Positions 33,797 through 42,669 of a stretch of 64,000 bases of DNA are shown piece by piece. The translations under genes were made by a program, and so were the position numbers. The notes below the pieces were generated by a model, which ran no database searches, was not told where the DNA came from, and saw only the letters and a list, made by a program, of their open reading frames with translations. This DNA comes from Dyella thiooxydans (GTDB taxonomy: Bacteria > Pseudomonadota > Gammaproteobacteria > Xanthomonadales > Rhodanobacteraceae). How positions within the stretch are numbered: position 1 is the first letter of the stretch; each line of letters starts with the position of its first letter. Location: NCBI RefSeq assembly GCF_001641285.1, contig NZ_CP014841.1, forward strand, positions 2,170,001 to 2,234,000, in the 5' to 3' direction.

Positions 33797-34213
33797 CTAT
33801 ATCTGATGGTGCCTACAGAAGCGCATTACCTTCATGTTGCTCGAAGAAAACGGAGAGACAAATAGACCATCCCTGATCGTTTCGAAAATTACAGGTGGTA
33901 CTGGGTCAAGTACGGGAACAACACCGCTTCGAGCGTCCAACTCCAATGGATGGGCGCGGAGAATTCCAGCATGGCGGTAATCGATATAGCTATCGTGTCG
34001 AACGAAATCGACCCCGCACCCCTGCCGAAGAATGCATGTCATATCCACAGCAGCATGAGGCGTGACACTGCACATCCCGACAACCAAAACTGCGTCATAC
34101 CCGAGAATTGGGTCGAACACGGGATCGTTCATCACGATATGAAGATGTTGCCCTGCTGATCCGGTGACAATCAACAGCGTTCCACGCTGGACCACATGCA
34201 TCCATGCATTCAT
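33797..34213 (-). CDS. Putative toxin of a Panacea-type toxin-antitoxin pair
   Basis: 138 residues starting 6 bp after the Panacea gene stop, with AGG inside the antitoxin's last codons as ribosome-binding site. MNAWMHVVQRGTLLIVTGSAGQHLHIVMNDP begins a beta-rich sequence (SVTPHAAVDMTCILRQGCGVDFVRHDSYIDYRHAGIL). The opening GTLLIV...HLHIVMNDP and the later S..T.ILR.G.HPFI-like block recall small SH3-like proteins that are coded next to DUF4065 genes. No catalytic residues can be assigned. The toxin role is inferred from position: Panacea antitoxins are paired with very diverse toxins. Confidence 0.6.
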   Translation of the reverse strand: MNAWMHVVQRGTLLIVTGSAGQHLHIVMNDPVFDPILGYDAVLVVGMCSVTPHAAVDMTCILRQGCGVDFVRHDSYIDYRHAGILRAHPLELDARSGVVPVLDPVPPVIFETIRDGLFVSPFSSSNMKVMRFCRHHQI

Positions 34214-34219
34214 CGCGAG

Positions 34220-34771
34220 CTACCTGTATCGCGCCAGTGCCTCGTCAAGGGCCCGTCGCTCATTAAACAGGCTTGCCCTGGCCTTGGCCTCCTCTTCCCC
34301 AGAACCTAGGGCAAGGAATACCTCCTGCGCAGAAATCGGGTAACTGCTTCCATGCGGATCCGTCCACTCCCCACAGTTCTCGTGAGTGAAATCCCTAAGC
34401 TGATACTGGTTTAGATGTCCAAATGCATTGTAGATCTCGTCGAGAACGTGGAACTCCGCCCCCTGAATCTCATCAAGTTCTTCGGGAGTATGTCCCTCGA
34501 CAACTCGAAGGTCATAGCGACCGTTTGGAGCAATCCACCCTGCCCAATGGAGGTCGGTGGCAGAGCCGTTCATCAGCTCATAAACCCTGGTCAAGACAGG
34601 CCCGTGCGGCATCGACACGGCACGATCGCCCGTGATCGAGTCGTTGTATAGCTGCATGTACCGCCGGTCAGCGAGGTACATCAGCTTGAGAACCTTCATG
34701 TACGGGGACGTCCCACCATCCTTCATCAGGAAGTAGGCTGCCACTTGGGCAAACTTTTTTGCGCTAGGCAC
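34220..34771 (-). CDS. Panacea-domain (DUF4065/SocA-like) antitoxin
   Basis: 183 residues. AYFLMKDGGTSPYMKVLKLMYLADRRYMQLYNDSITGDRAVSMPHGPVLTRVYELMNG is the defining Panacea region (L.KL.YLA....L...G..i.gd....M.yGPV...vY). This domain neutralises unrelated toxins by direct binding and is also the SocA proteolytic-adaptor fold. The C-terminal half (TPEELDEIQGAEFHVLDEIYNAFGHLNQYQLRDFTH) is typical too. It forms a two-gene unit with the downstream ORF and lies just inside the right att site, a position that favours retention of the island. Confidence 0.85.
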   Translation of the reverse strand: MPSAKKFAQVAAYFLMKDGGTSPYMKVLKLMYLADRRYMQLYNDSITGDRAVSMPHGPVLTRVYELMNGSATDLHWAGWIAPNGRYDLRVVEGHTPEELDEIQGAEFHVLDEIYNAFGHLNQYQLRDFTHENCGEWTDPHGSSYPISAQEVFLALGSGEEEAKARASLFNERRALDEALARYR

Positions 34772-34954
34772 TGGCAGAGTTCCTTCGCAAGCACCGCATT
34801 CCTGACGATGACAACACGAAGCTATTCACGGCAACTGATTTCGCTGCGGGCCCACTGCTGGGGGCAACACGGTGTTCCGCTCACCTTTTCGGCCTAAGTG
34901 TCCCACAGTTGAGCGAAATTTGATGAATTTTTACACAACTTTTTACACGCACAC

Positions 34955-34989
34955 GAAAAAACAAGGCCTTGCATCGCTGCAAGGCCTTG
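34955..34989 (-). terminator. tRNA-Asn terminator
   Basis: A 12-bp stem (CAAGGCCTTGCA / TGCAAGGCCTTG, 4-base loop) with a short T-run on the minus strand, 8 bp past the tRNA-Asn CCA end. It differs from the copy at 6959-6992 only at the outer base pairs and spacer, so the element carries its own version. Confidence 0.85.
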
Positions 34990-34996
34990 TCAGATA

Positions 34997-35047
34997 TGGC
35001 GCCCGAAGTTGGACTCGAACCAACGACCCCCTGATTAACAGTCAAGT
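34997..35047. repeat. Right attachment site: 51-bp direct repeat with 6999-7049
   Basis: Identical over 51 bases to the left copy. It spans the 3' end, T arm, variable region and anticodon loop of tRNA-Asn. The match ends in the 5' side of the anticodon stem, which suggests strand exchange around the anticodon loop, a site commonly used by tyrosine integrases. Confidence 0.95.
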
Positions 35048-35073
35048 GCTCTAACCAGCTGAGCTATTCGGGC
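34997..35073 (-). tRNA. tRNA-Asn (anticodon GTT), island integration site
   Basis: 77 nt with CCA encoded. The acceptor GCCCGAA pairs with TTCGGGC, the D arm is GCTCAGCTGGTTAGAGC, and the anticodon loop is CTGTTAA with GTT as anticodon. The T arm is GTTGG-TTCGAGT-CCAAC. The 5' 26 bases are chromosomal and the rest is supplied by the island, which keeps the tRNA functional. Confidence 0.96.
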
Positions 35074-35136
35074 GTGAGCTCGATAGTTTGTCGAGGTACG
35101 GGGACACTGTCAAGAGATCGCGGCACCGCTCGAACG

Positions 35137-36537
35137 TCAGGCCGATCGCACCCGATAACAGGGCTCGTAGGCGGTGCCACCGGGCAGTTTCATCCGGTGC
35201 TGGGACACGAAGGCCTGCAGCAGTTGGTCGAGCGAGCGCATGATGTCCGGTTCGCCATCGATGTCGAACGGACCGTGCTGCTCGATCGCGCGCACACCCT
35301 CCTCCTTCACGTTGCCGGCGACGATGCCCGAGAAGGCCCGACGAAGGTCTGCCGCCAGTTCGTGCCGCGGACGATCACGATGGATCGCAAGCGAACGCAT
35401 CGCATCGTGCGTGGGGCGGAACGGCACCTGGAACGCGAATGGGACATGCAGCGCCCAGTTGAAGAAGAACGCGTCCTTGTTGTCCAGACGGTAATTGCGC
35501 ACTTTGTCGACGCCCTTGACCATCGCCCGCGCCACGGCGGCCGGGTCGTCGACCACGATCTGGTAGTGCTGGGCCACCTCGTCGCCAAGGGTCAGGCGCA
35601 GGAACCGGTCGATCTGCTCGAAGTAGGCGGCGGACTTGCGCGGGCCGGTGAAAATCAGTGGAAACGGCACGCCGGCGTTTTCAGGGTGCAACAGAATGCC
35701 CAGCAGGTAGAGGATCTCCTCCGCCGTACCGACGCCGCCCGGGAACACGATGATGCCGTGGCCAGTGCGGACGAACGCCTCCAGGCGCTTCTCGATGTCC
35801 GGCATGATCACCAGCTGGTTGACGATCGGATTCGGCGACTCGGCCGCGATGATGCCCGGCTCGGTGATGCCGATGTAGCGGTTGTTGCGCCGACGCTGCT
35901 TGGCATGGGCGATGGTGGCGCCCTTCATCGGCCCCTTCATCGCGCCCGGGCCGCAGCCGGTGCAGATGTCCATGCCGCGCAGGCCGAGCTGGTAGCCCAC
36001 CTGCTTGGTGTATTCGTACTCGTCGCGCGAGATCGAATGGCCGCCCCAGCAGACCACCAGGTTCGGGTCGACCTGCGGCTTGAGCGTGCGCGCGTTGCGC
36101 AGGATCTCGAACACCGCATGCGTGATGCCGACGGTATCGTCCAGGTCGAAACCGCCCTGCTCGAGCTGGGTCGACACGTAGACGATGTCGCGCACCACCG
36201 CCACCAGCAGTTCGTTGATGCCGCGGATGATCTGCCCATCGACGAACGCCTGGGCCGGCGCGTGGGTGAGCTCGATCTTGATGCCGCGATCCTGCTGCAG
36301 CACCTGGATATCGAACTCGGGGTACAGCTCGAACATCGAACGGGGATCGTCGCTCATGCTGCCGGAGGTCAGCACGGCCAGCGCGCAGCGTCGCAGCAGC
36401 GCGTGCATGCCCGAGCCACTGGCATCGCGCAGGCGGGCAACCTCGTTGCGGGAAAGGATGTCCAGCCCACCGGCGGGCGAGATGCGCGCGCTGACGGTTG
36501 CAGGCCGGCCGGCGGTGCCGGCGTGAATGTCGTTCAT
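35137..36537 (-). CDS. ppnN: Nucleotide 5'-monophosphate nucleosidase PpnN (LOG family)
   Basis: 466 residues from the ATG at 36537 (AGGAG 9 bases upstream). It cleaves purine and pyrimidine nucleotides to base and ribose 5-phosphate and, in E. coli, is stimulated by (p)ppGpp; this is family knowledge. The LOG-family motif FPGGVGTAEEILYLLGIL is present, with CTGCGPGAMKGPMKGA before it (G-rich nucleotide site). The N-terminal domain (LSRNEVARLRDASGSGMHALLRRCALAVLTSG) and C-terminal domain (FNWALHVPFAFQVPF) are those of YgdH/PpnN and not of short LOG proteins. It is the first core gene after the island and reads toward tRNA-Asn. Confidence 0.9.
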   Translation of the reverse strand: MNDIHAGTAGRPATVSARISPAGGLDILSRNEVARLRDASGSGMHALLRRCALAVLTSGSMSDDPRSMFELYPEFDIQVLQQDRGIKIELTHAPAQAFVDGQIIRGINELLVAVVRDIVYVSTQLEQGGFDLDDTVGITHAVFEILRNARTLKPQVDPNLVVCWGGHSISRDEYEYTKQVGYQLGLRGMDICTGCGPGAMKGPMKGATIAHAKQRRRNNRYIGITEPGIIAAESPNPIVNQLVIMPDIEKRLEAFVRTGHGIIVFPGGVGTAEEILYLLGILLHPENAGVPFPLIFTGPRKSAAYFEQIDRFLRLTLGDEVAQHYQIVVDDPAAVARAMVKGVDKVRNYRLDNKDAFFFNWALHVPFAFQVPFRPTHDAMRSLAIHRDRPRHELAADLRRAFSGIVAGNVKEEGVRAIEQHGPFDIDGEPDIMRSLDQLLQAFVSQHRMKLPGGTAYEPCYRVRSA

Positions 36538-36631
36538 CCGGAAAATCTCCTGCCGCTGACGGTTCCGCTGCCTCATGCAGCGCCGTGGCGGACCGCCAAG
36601 CATCCCGCGGGCACATGACGCGGTCAAGGCA

Positions 36632-36662
36632 ATAAAAAACCGGCGCCCTTGCGGGCGCCGGC
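36632..36662 (-). terminator. Terminator of the TonB receptor gene
   Basis: CCGGCGCCC-TTGC-GGGCGCCGG with six T residues after it on the minus strand, starting 26 bp downstream of the receptor stop codon. Confidence 0.92.
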
Positions 36663-36687
36663 TCTTGGAACAACCCCGCAGGGCCGG

Positions 36688-39600
36688 TTAGAACGTGTAC
36701 TTCAGGGTCAGCATCGCCGACCAGCGCGACACCACGCGGGTCGGGTTGGAGCCGCCGTCGTAGACGCTCCGCTGCTGCGGCTGGTAGTTGCCGTTCTTGT
36801 CGGTGGGCAGGTAGTAGACGTACTGGCCCTGGGCATTCACGCCGTCGTAGCCGGCCAGCGTGCGGGTGAAGTACTGGATCGTCTGGGTCTGGCCCCAGTT
36901 CTTGTCCAGCATGTTCAGGAAGTTGTACACGTCCAGGCGGACGATGCCCTTGTTGCCCTTGAACAGGCCCGGGATCTCCTGCTGGAAGCTCATGTCGAGC
37001 TCATTCACCCACGGCAGGCGCGCACCATTGCGAGCCGCGATCTGGCCGCGATGCTTGCTCAGGTACTTGTCGTGGCTGATGTAGTCCTGGAACTGCTGGA
37101 TCAGCTCGGGGCTGGCATTGCCGTAGCTCACCCGCGGATCGTTGAGGGTCGGGATGTAGGCCGGATCCTCGTAGGTGATGCCATCACCGTTCACGTCGCC
37201 GGAGAAGATCCAGCTGTACGGCAGGCCGGAGTGACCGTTGTAGAACGCCGAGACGCTGGTCTTGTAGTCGCCGAAGAACGCGTGCTGCCAGGTGAGCGAG
37301 GCCTTGAGTGCCTTCGGGATGTCGCGGTCGGCGGTACCGGCCACCACTTCGTTGGCGTTGGTGCGCACCACGTACTTGTAGCCCGACGACGCCTGCGAGC
37401 TGTTGCCCGGATTCACTTCGGTGGCATGGCTCAGCGTGAAGCTGACGTTGCCGAACCAGCTCTCGGAGAACGGCTTGGACAGCGCCAGGGTCAGGCTGTC
37501 CGACTTGCCCTTGTGGGTGTTGGTCAGCAGGGTCGAGTAACGGTCAAATGCCGGATTGCTGCCGTTGTTGGCCAACTTGCTCGACGTCGCGCCCGGGGTC
37601 TTCCAGTACTGGTAGCGGCCATCCGGCAGGAGGATCGGATTGCCGTTGGCGTCCGTCGTCGGCGTGCCGATGTTGAGCGCCTGGTAGAGGATGCCGTCAC
37701 GCGTCTGGATGTGCTGCAGCTCGACCGAGCCGATCAGCCCCCACCACGGCAGTTCGCTGTCCAGCGCCAGGGTGGTCTTCCACACGGTCGGCAGCTTGAA
37801 GTTCGGGTCGATGGTGTCGACCACACCGCTCACGCTGCCATTGCCCGCCGGGAGGTTCTGGTTGTGCGCGTCCGGGCTGAACGGGGTGGCAGTCGGATCG
37901 AAGGACTTGTAGCTGGCTACCGTCAGACCGTTGTTCTGGTACGGGTTGGTCATCCACACCGTCGGCGGGAAGGTCTGGAACAGACCGAAGCCGCCGCGCA
38001 GCTGCAGCATGCGCTCGGTGTCGAAGTTGTAGTTGAACGAGAAGCGCGGCTCGACCACGCGGTTCTTCGAACCCAGCGTGGAGTTGTTCGGGTAGCCGAA
38101 CGCCTGCTCGAACGCGGCGTTGTACAACGGCGGATGGTCGGAGTGCGGGATATCGACGCGCACGCCGTAGGTCACCGACAGGTTGTTGTTGACCTGCCAG
38201 GTGTCCTGCAGGAACGGGCTGTACTGGCTGTACACCCACTTCGCCGCCACGTCGTTGAGCGTGTAGCCGGCAGCCGGCTGGTACAGGAAGTACGAGTCGT
38301 AGGCCGCGTTCTGGAAGTTGTCCAGGCCGTAGAACGTGTACGAACCGAACTCGGTGCGGCCAAACAGGTTGTAGATGTCGTTGCGCTGGTAGTCGATGCC
38401 ACCCTTGAGGGTGTGGTCGCCCAGGTAGTAGGTGCCGGCCAGGAACAGCGACCACTTCTTGGTCTGGATCGCGTTGTAGTGGCTGTACTGGTCCTCGCCC
38501 AGATAGACCGACGGACCCTTGCCGGTGTCGCTGAGATAGACCTGCACCTGCGGCTGGTCGGCGAAGCCGGCGCGGTTCTGGGTGAACTTCTGGTAGCTGA
38601 TCTTCGCTTCGGTGGAGAAGTTGTCGGACCAGTCGTCGAACAGCTGCAGCGCGGTGTTCTCGGTCAGGCTGTTCTTGGTGTACCAGTAGCTGCTCAGGCC
38701 GATGTTGCTGGAGCTGTTGCCCTGGATGATCGGCTGGCTTTCCTTGGTGCGCTGGTAGGTCAGGCTGGCACGGTGGTTGTCCGTGATGTTCCAGTCGATC
38801 TTGGCCAGGTAGCGCTTGTCATTGAGCTCGGAGCCGCCGGAGCCGAAGGAACCCGGGTTCAGACCCAGTGCCTTGGCGGTGTCGATCACCTTCTGCAGAT
38901 CCCCCGGGGAGATCTTGTTCGAGGTCGATGCGCCGCTCCCCAGCGAGGAATCCAGGCCATTGGCCGAGTCGGCGCCGATGCCCGTGGTCTTTTCCTGTTC
39001 GGCCGACACGAAGAAGAACAGCTTGTCCTTGATGATCGGGCCGCCGACGGTGAAGCCGCCGGTCCAGTCACGCTTGTAGCCGGTGTAGCCGTAGCCCGGG
39101 TCGGACGAACCCAGCCAGCCGGCGTTGCCGACCATGCTGCTGGCATTGCGGTAGGCGTAGTACACCGAACCGTGGAACTGGTTGGTACCCGATTTGGTCA
39201 CCGCGTTGATGTCGGCGCCCACGGCGTCCGAAGCGACATCGAAGTTGGCGGTCGAGATGTTGTACTCGGCAATGGTGTCGACCGAGATCGGCGAGCCCTG
39301 GTAAGGCAGGCCGTTGGCGTTCAGGCCGAACGGGTCGCCCTGGGAGATACCGTCAACGCTGATGTTGTTGTAGCGGTTCGGCAGGCCGGCCATCGAGATC
39401 GAACCGTCGCCCTGGTCGGTGACGTTGATGCGCGGATCGAGGCGTGCAATGTCGTCGATCGAACGGTTGCCCTGCGGCGTGGTGTCGAGCTGGCGCTGCG
39501 ACACGTTGGTCGACAGGCCCTTGTTGTCGGGCGAGAAGGTCTGGGCCAGTGCCGAGGCCGACACCGTCACCGCACCGAGATCCTTCGCCTGCGAGGCGCC

Positions 39601-39942
39601 GGCGATCTGCAGGTTGATCGCGGAGGCCTGGCCGAGCTGCAGGTAGACGTTGTCCTGCTGGGCGCTGGCCATGCCCTGTTTGCTGGCAGTGATGTCGAAC
39701 GGACCACCCACGCGCAGGCCCTGCGCGGCGTAGCGACCGTCGGCATCGGTGGTGACCACCTTGGTGGTACCCGAGGGCTCGTGCACGATCTGCACGGTCG
39801 CGCCGGCGACCGGCTGGCCATTGGCATCGACCACGCGACCGGACACGGCAGCAGAGGTCACGTTCTGCGCGAATGCCGGCGCAGAGACCAGCAGGCTGGC
39901 GATCGCCAGTGGCAGAAGCTTGGTGCGGATTCGATTGTTCAT
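36688..39942 (-). CDS. Oar-like TonB-dependent outer-membrane receptor with carboxypeptidase-regulatory-like domain
   Basis: 1084 residues from the ATG at 39942. The signal peptide is MNNRIRTKLLPLAIASLLVSAPAFA/Q. Residues about 30-115 form a CarboxypepD_reg-like domain (SGRVVDANGQPVAGATVQIVHEPSGTTKVVTTDADGRYAAQGLRVG). A plug domain follows (RSIDDIARLDPRINVTDQGDGSISMAGLPNRYNNISVDGI), then a large beta-barrel ending in LTLKYTF with the C-terminal Phe needed for BAM insertion. Oar-type receptors occur in several copies in xanthomonads; the ligand is unknown. It is monocistronic with its own terminator. The promoter region up to 40197 has a GTTAAA-N5-TTTAAC repeat at 40108-40124. Confidence 0.93.
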   Translation of the reverse strand: MNNRIRTKLLPLAIASLLVSAPAFAQNVTSAAVSGRVVDANGQPVAGATVQIVHEPSGTTKVVTTDADGRYAAQGLRVGGPFDITASKQGMASAQQDNVYLQLGQASAINLQIAGASQAKDLGAVTVSASALAQTFSPDNKGLSTNVSQRQLDTTPQGNRSIDDIARLDPRINVTDQGDGSISMAGLPNRYNNISVDGISQGDPFGLNANGLPYQGSPISVDTIAEYNISTANFDVASDAVGADINAVTKSGTNQFHGSVYYAYRNASSMVGNAGWLGSSDPGYGYTGYKRDWTGGFTVGGPIIKDKLFFFVSAEQEKTTGIGADSANGLDSSLGSGASTSNKISPGDLQKVIDTAKALGLNPGSFGSGGSELNDKRYLAKIDWNITDNHRASLTYQRTKESQPIIQGNSSSNIGLSSYWYTKNSLTENTALQLFDDWSDNFSTEAKISYQKFTQNRAGFADQPQVQVYLSDTGKGPSVYLGEDQYSHYNAIQTKKWSLFLAGTYYLGDHTLKGGIDYQRNDIYNLFGRTEFGSYTFYGLDNFQNAAYDSYFLYQPAAGYTLNDVAAKWVYSQYSPFLQDTWQVNNNLSVTYGVRVDIPHSDHPPLYNAAFEQAFGYPNNSTLGSKNRVVEPRFSFNYNFDTERMLQLRGGFGLFQTFPPTVWMTNPYQNNGLTVASYKSFDPTATPFSPDAHNQNLPAGNGSVSGVVDTIDPNFKLPTVWKTTLALDSELPWWGLIGSVELQHIQTRDGILYQALNIGTPTTDANGNPILLPDGRYQYWKTPGATSSKLANNGSNPAFDRYSTLLTNTHKGKSDSLTLALSKPFSESWFGNVSFTLSHATEVNPGNSSQASSGYKYVVRTNANEVVAGTADRDIPKALKASLTWQHAFFGDYKTSVSAFYNGHSGLPYSWIFSGDVNGDGITYEDPAYIPTLNDPRVSYGNASPELIQQFQDYISHDKYLSKHRGQIAARNGARLPWVNELDMSFQQEIPGLFKGNKGIVRLDVYNFLNMLDKNWGQTQTIQYFTRTLAGYDGVNAQGQYVYYLPTDKNGNYQPQQRSVYDGGSNPTRVVSRWSAMLTLKYTF

Positions 39943-40197
39943 TACGGTATCGACCCTTGAGTTCGCAACGGAAATCGGCGGTGAAAGCAAGAACGTACGT
40001 GGGCCCGGCCAAGGCCAGGCTTCCCAGACGGACGTGTTTTCCCCGGTTTTTTGACGCTTGTTGTTTGTTTCGGTCTGCGGCGGCGCAGCGACAACCGCCA
40101 ACTGATTGTTAAACCGACTTTAACGATAGTGTATGACAGATTTGTAACGGTTTCACTTCGCGTGGACAACACGCCGCGCCGCCGGGGGCGGGACGAC

Positions 40198-41910
40198 TCA
40201 GCGCCGCCCCAGATAACGGGCGCGCTTGGCCGGCTTGAGGTTCGCCAGATCGAGCATGACCAGTCCGTCGACGCAGCCGGAAAAGCCCGGATCCTCGCCG
40301 AAATCCAGAAACTGGACGCCCTGAGGCTCGACCAGGTCGACGTACTGCCGGTAAAGCACCGGCAGGCTCACGCCCAGCGCATCGAGATGGTGCTTGAGCT
40401 TGCCCAGCCCCTCGGCGGGAGCAAGACCGTCGAGGGTGGCACGGACGGTATCCAGCACCCCGTCGGACACCACGAAAGGCTGCCGTGCCGACGCCAGCCC
40501 CGGCGCGCCGAAATAGTGCCGGTGCGCCGCTGCGATCCACTCCCGCGCCTCGCGTGGCAGATTGACCGACATGCTGACCGGCCCGAACAGATAGCGCAGA
40601 TCCCCGTGACGCTGCAGGTACAGGCCGATGCCTTGCCACAGCTGATCCAGCGCACGCGATTTCCAGTAGGCCGGGGCGATGAAGCTTCGACCCAGCTCCA
40701 ACCCCTGTGCGAGACGGGACTCGAGGGCTGGCGAGTAGGTGAACAGGCTGGAGGTGTAGAGGGCGGCCAGTCCGCGCTCGGCGATGATGCGTCCGCCATG
40801 GCCGAACCGATAGGAGCCGACGATGCGTTGCGGTTCCGGGTCCCAGAGCACCAGATGCTCGTAGTAGGCGTCATAGGCGTCGAGATCGCAGCGGGCGCCG
40901 GTGCCCTCACCGACCTTGCGGAAAGTAAGTTCGCGCAACCGACCGATTTCGCACATCACCACGCTGTCGGCCTCGCCCTGGAAGAGCATGAGTTGCTTGC
41001 CGTCCGGCAGATCGGCGAGCTTGTCCGCACGCGATGCCAGCGCCTCGGCGACCTGTTCGGGGGGCTCCGGCAAAGCCAGCGGTGCCTGCCCACCGAAGAG
41101 CAGCCCGCGTCGACGAGCCACCCGATAGACATGCCGGCGCATGAGTTTCGCCGCCCGGACCGGATCGCCGCCGCTGCGCTGATCGAGCTCGTCGGCACCC
41201 ACCAGTGCGCCGACGGTGAAACCGATGCGGTGACCCGCCGGCGACACCGCCTCGCGGGGGAGCATCGCCGTCGACAACGGCTTGGCCAGCATCGAGACGC
41301 CGTAGAACATCGCGGAATTGCGCGCAGCGACGTGCACCGGCAGCACCGGCGCCCGGCTGCGAAGGGCCAGCCGGGCGAAACCGTCCGACCAGCGGCCGTC
41401 CCTGAGGCCGTCGGCACGCAGGCGAGACACTTCGCCAGCCGGGAAGACGATCAACGCCTCGCCGTTGTCCAGCGCGCGGTAGATGTCGCGGAGCTTCGAG
41501 GCGGCGCCCTTGCCGAACACGTCCACCGGCAACAGCAGCGGACGCAACGGTTCGACCAGGGTGAGCCAGTCGTTGCCCAGGATCTTCACGTCGGGGCGCA
41601 CCGAACCGACCAGATCCAGCAGGGCCAGCGCATCCACGATCCCCAGCGGATGGTTGGCCGCCACGACCAGAGGACCATCCACGGGGATGTTCTCGCGGCC
41701 GTCCGGGTTGACCCGGTAGCTGGCACCCAGGACCCCGAGGGCACGGCTGACGAAAGGCAGTCCCTCGACGCCGCCAGAGGCGATCAGGGCACGGTTGAAC
41801 CCGGCCTCGTCCGCCAGCCGCCCCAGCATGCCCGCGACGGGACGGCGCAGGCGGGGATGCTGGGCGAGCCAGGGCAAGCGTTCGGTAAGGCTCTTGTCGA
41901 TGCTGAGCAT
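40198..41910 (-). CDS. Two-domain acyltransferase: PlsC-like plus OlsB-like (OlsF-type)
   Basis: 570 residues. The N-terminal domain has the glycerolipid acyltransferase motif ANHPLGIVDAL (H87-x5-D93) and FPAGEVSRL. The C-terminal domain (about 300-490: GKQLMLFQGEADSVVMCEIGRLRELTFRKVGEGTG...YDAYYEHLVLWDPEPQRIVGSYRF) is an OlsB/hemolysin-type GNAT N-acyltransferase. This domain order matches OlsF, which makes ornithine lipids in one protein by N-acylation and O-acylation. Start at 41910 with AAGGAG 6 bases upstream; the ATG at 41916 abuts the Shine-Dalgarno. No neighbouring lipid genes. The product class is an inference from the domains. Confidence 0.8.
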   Translation of the reverse strand: MLSIDKSLTERLPWLAQHPRLRRPVAGMLGRLADEAGFNRALIASGGVEGLPFVSRALGVLGASYRVNPDGRENIPVDGPLVVAANHPLGIVDALALLDLVGSVRPDVKILGNDWLTLVEPLRPLLLPVDVFGKGAASKLRDIYRALDNGEALIVFPAGEVSRLRADGLRDGRWSDGFARLALRSRAPVLPVHVAARNSAMFYGVSMLAKPLSTAMLPREAVSPAGHRIGFTVGALVGADELDQRSGGDPVRAAKLMRRHVYRVARRRGLLFGGQAPLALPEPPEQVAEALASRADKLADLPDGKQLMLFQGEADSVVMCEIGRLRELTFRKVGEGTGARCDLDAYDAYYEHLVLWDPEPQRIVGSYRFGHGGRIIAERGLAALYTSSLFTYSPALESRLAQGLELGRSFIAPAYWKSRALDQLWQGIGLYLQRHGDLRYLFGPVSMSVNLPREAREWIAAAHRHYFGAPGLASARQPFVVSDGVLDTVRATLDGLAPAEGLGKLKHHLDALGVSLPVLYRQYVDLVEPQGVQFLDFGEDPGFSGCVDGLVMLDLANLKPAKRARYLGRR

Positions 41911-42007
41911 GACCATCTCCTTGGACTGCCTACATGCTGGCGTCCAATTATGACAGCCGCTCGAAACCCGCAAATGTCTGCGGCGGGCCGCCGCAGACTG
42001 GAACGGT

Positions 42008-42619
42008 TCAGACAGTCAGGTGCAGGTAGGCCGCCACGCCGCCCAGGAACATCTGCACCGACAGGGCGATCAGCAGCATGCCCATCACCCGCTCCAGCGC
42101 GGTCAGCACGCTCTCGCCCAGCCAGCGGAACAGGTAGGTGGAGCTGAGCAGGATCACCGAGGTCGCCAGCCAGGCCAGCACCAGCGCGGTCGCCCAATCC
42201 GCGGTGCGGCCCGGCTGGGTGTTGGTCAGCAGCAACAGCGCAGCCATCGCCGATGGCCCAGCCACGCCAGGGATCGCCATCGGCACGATGAACGGCTCGG
42301 CCTGACCCGGCTTGCCGAAGATGCCGCCGCCATCGGCCGGCGGGAATACCATCCGGATGCCGATCAGGAACAGCACGATGCCACCGGCGATGCTGATCGA
42401 CTCCTGCCGGAGCTGCAGCGCCTTCAGGATCAGCTGTCCGCCGACCAGGAAGCCGAGCAGCACGCCCAGCGCGATCAGCAGCTCGCGCACCATCACGATC
42501 CGCCGGCGACGCGGCGGCACGTCCTTGAGCAGGCTGAGGAAGAACGGGATGTTGCCCAGCGGATCCATGATCAGGAACAGCAGGATTCCCGCCGACAACG
42601 TGGTCATCTGCGTTTCCAT
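42008..42619 (-). CDS. MarC/YhgN-family membrane protein
   Basis: 203 residues with six hydrophobic segments. AGILLFLIMDPLGNIPFFLSLLKDVPPRRRRIVMVREL is the family signature at the N-terminus, followed by ALQLRQESISIAGGIVLFLIGIRMVFP and MAIPGVAGPSAMAALLLL. Inner-membrane protein of unknown activity; the old link to multiple antibiotic resistance is not supported for the family. I chose the ATG at 42619 (GAGG 9 bases upstream) because the family begins at the METQ-like segment. It is downstream of the SDR gene on the same strand, 50 bp apart. Confidence 0.88.
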   Translation of the reverse strand: METQMTTLSAGILLFLIMDPLGNIPFFLSLLKDVPPRRRRIVMVRELLIALGVLLGFLVGGQLILKALQLRQESISIAGGIVLFLIGIRMVFPPADGGGIFGKPGQAEPFIVPMAIPGVAGPSAMAALLLLTNTQPGRTADWATALVLAWLATSVILLSSTYLFRWLGESVLTALERVMGMLLIALSVQMFLGGVAAYLHLTV

Positions 42620-42669
42620 CGAATAAACCTCGGTATTGCGTGGCATCCGGCGCCCGGGCCGGACATGGA

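Larger units (their letters stand above)
7050..35047. mobile_element. 28-kb genomic island integrated in tRNA-Asn
   Basis: Bounded by a perfect 51-bp direct repeat of the tRNA-Asn 3' half, each copy accompanied by the tRNA terminator. It contains two tyrosine integrases, each with a DUF4224-type partner, a type I restriction-modification operon, toxin-antitoxin genes, an IS256-family insertion sequence, IS3 and SNF2 remnants, and many unknown genes. Base composition varies: 25.8-30.4 kb and 33.1-35.0 kb look poorer in GC than the core, while 31.4-33.1 kb is as rich as the core, so it is a mosaic. No conjugation, relaxase, capsid or terminase genes are visible, so mobility would depend on help or has been lost. 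Confidence 0.9.
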
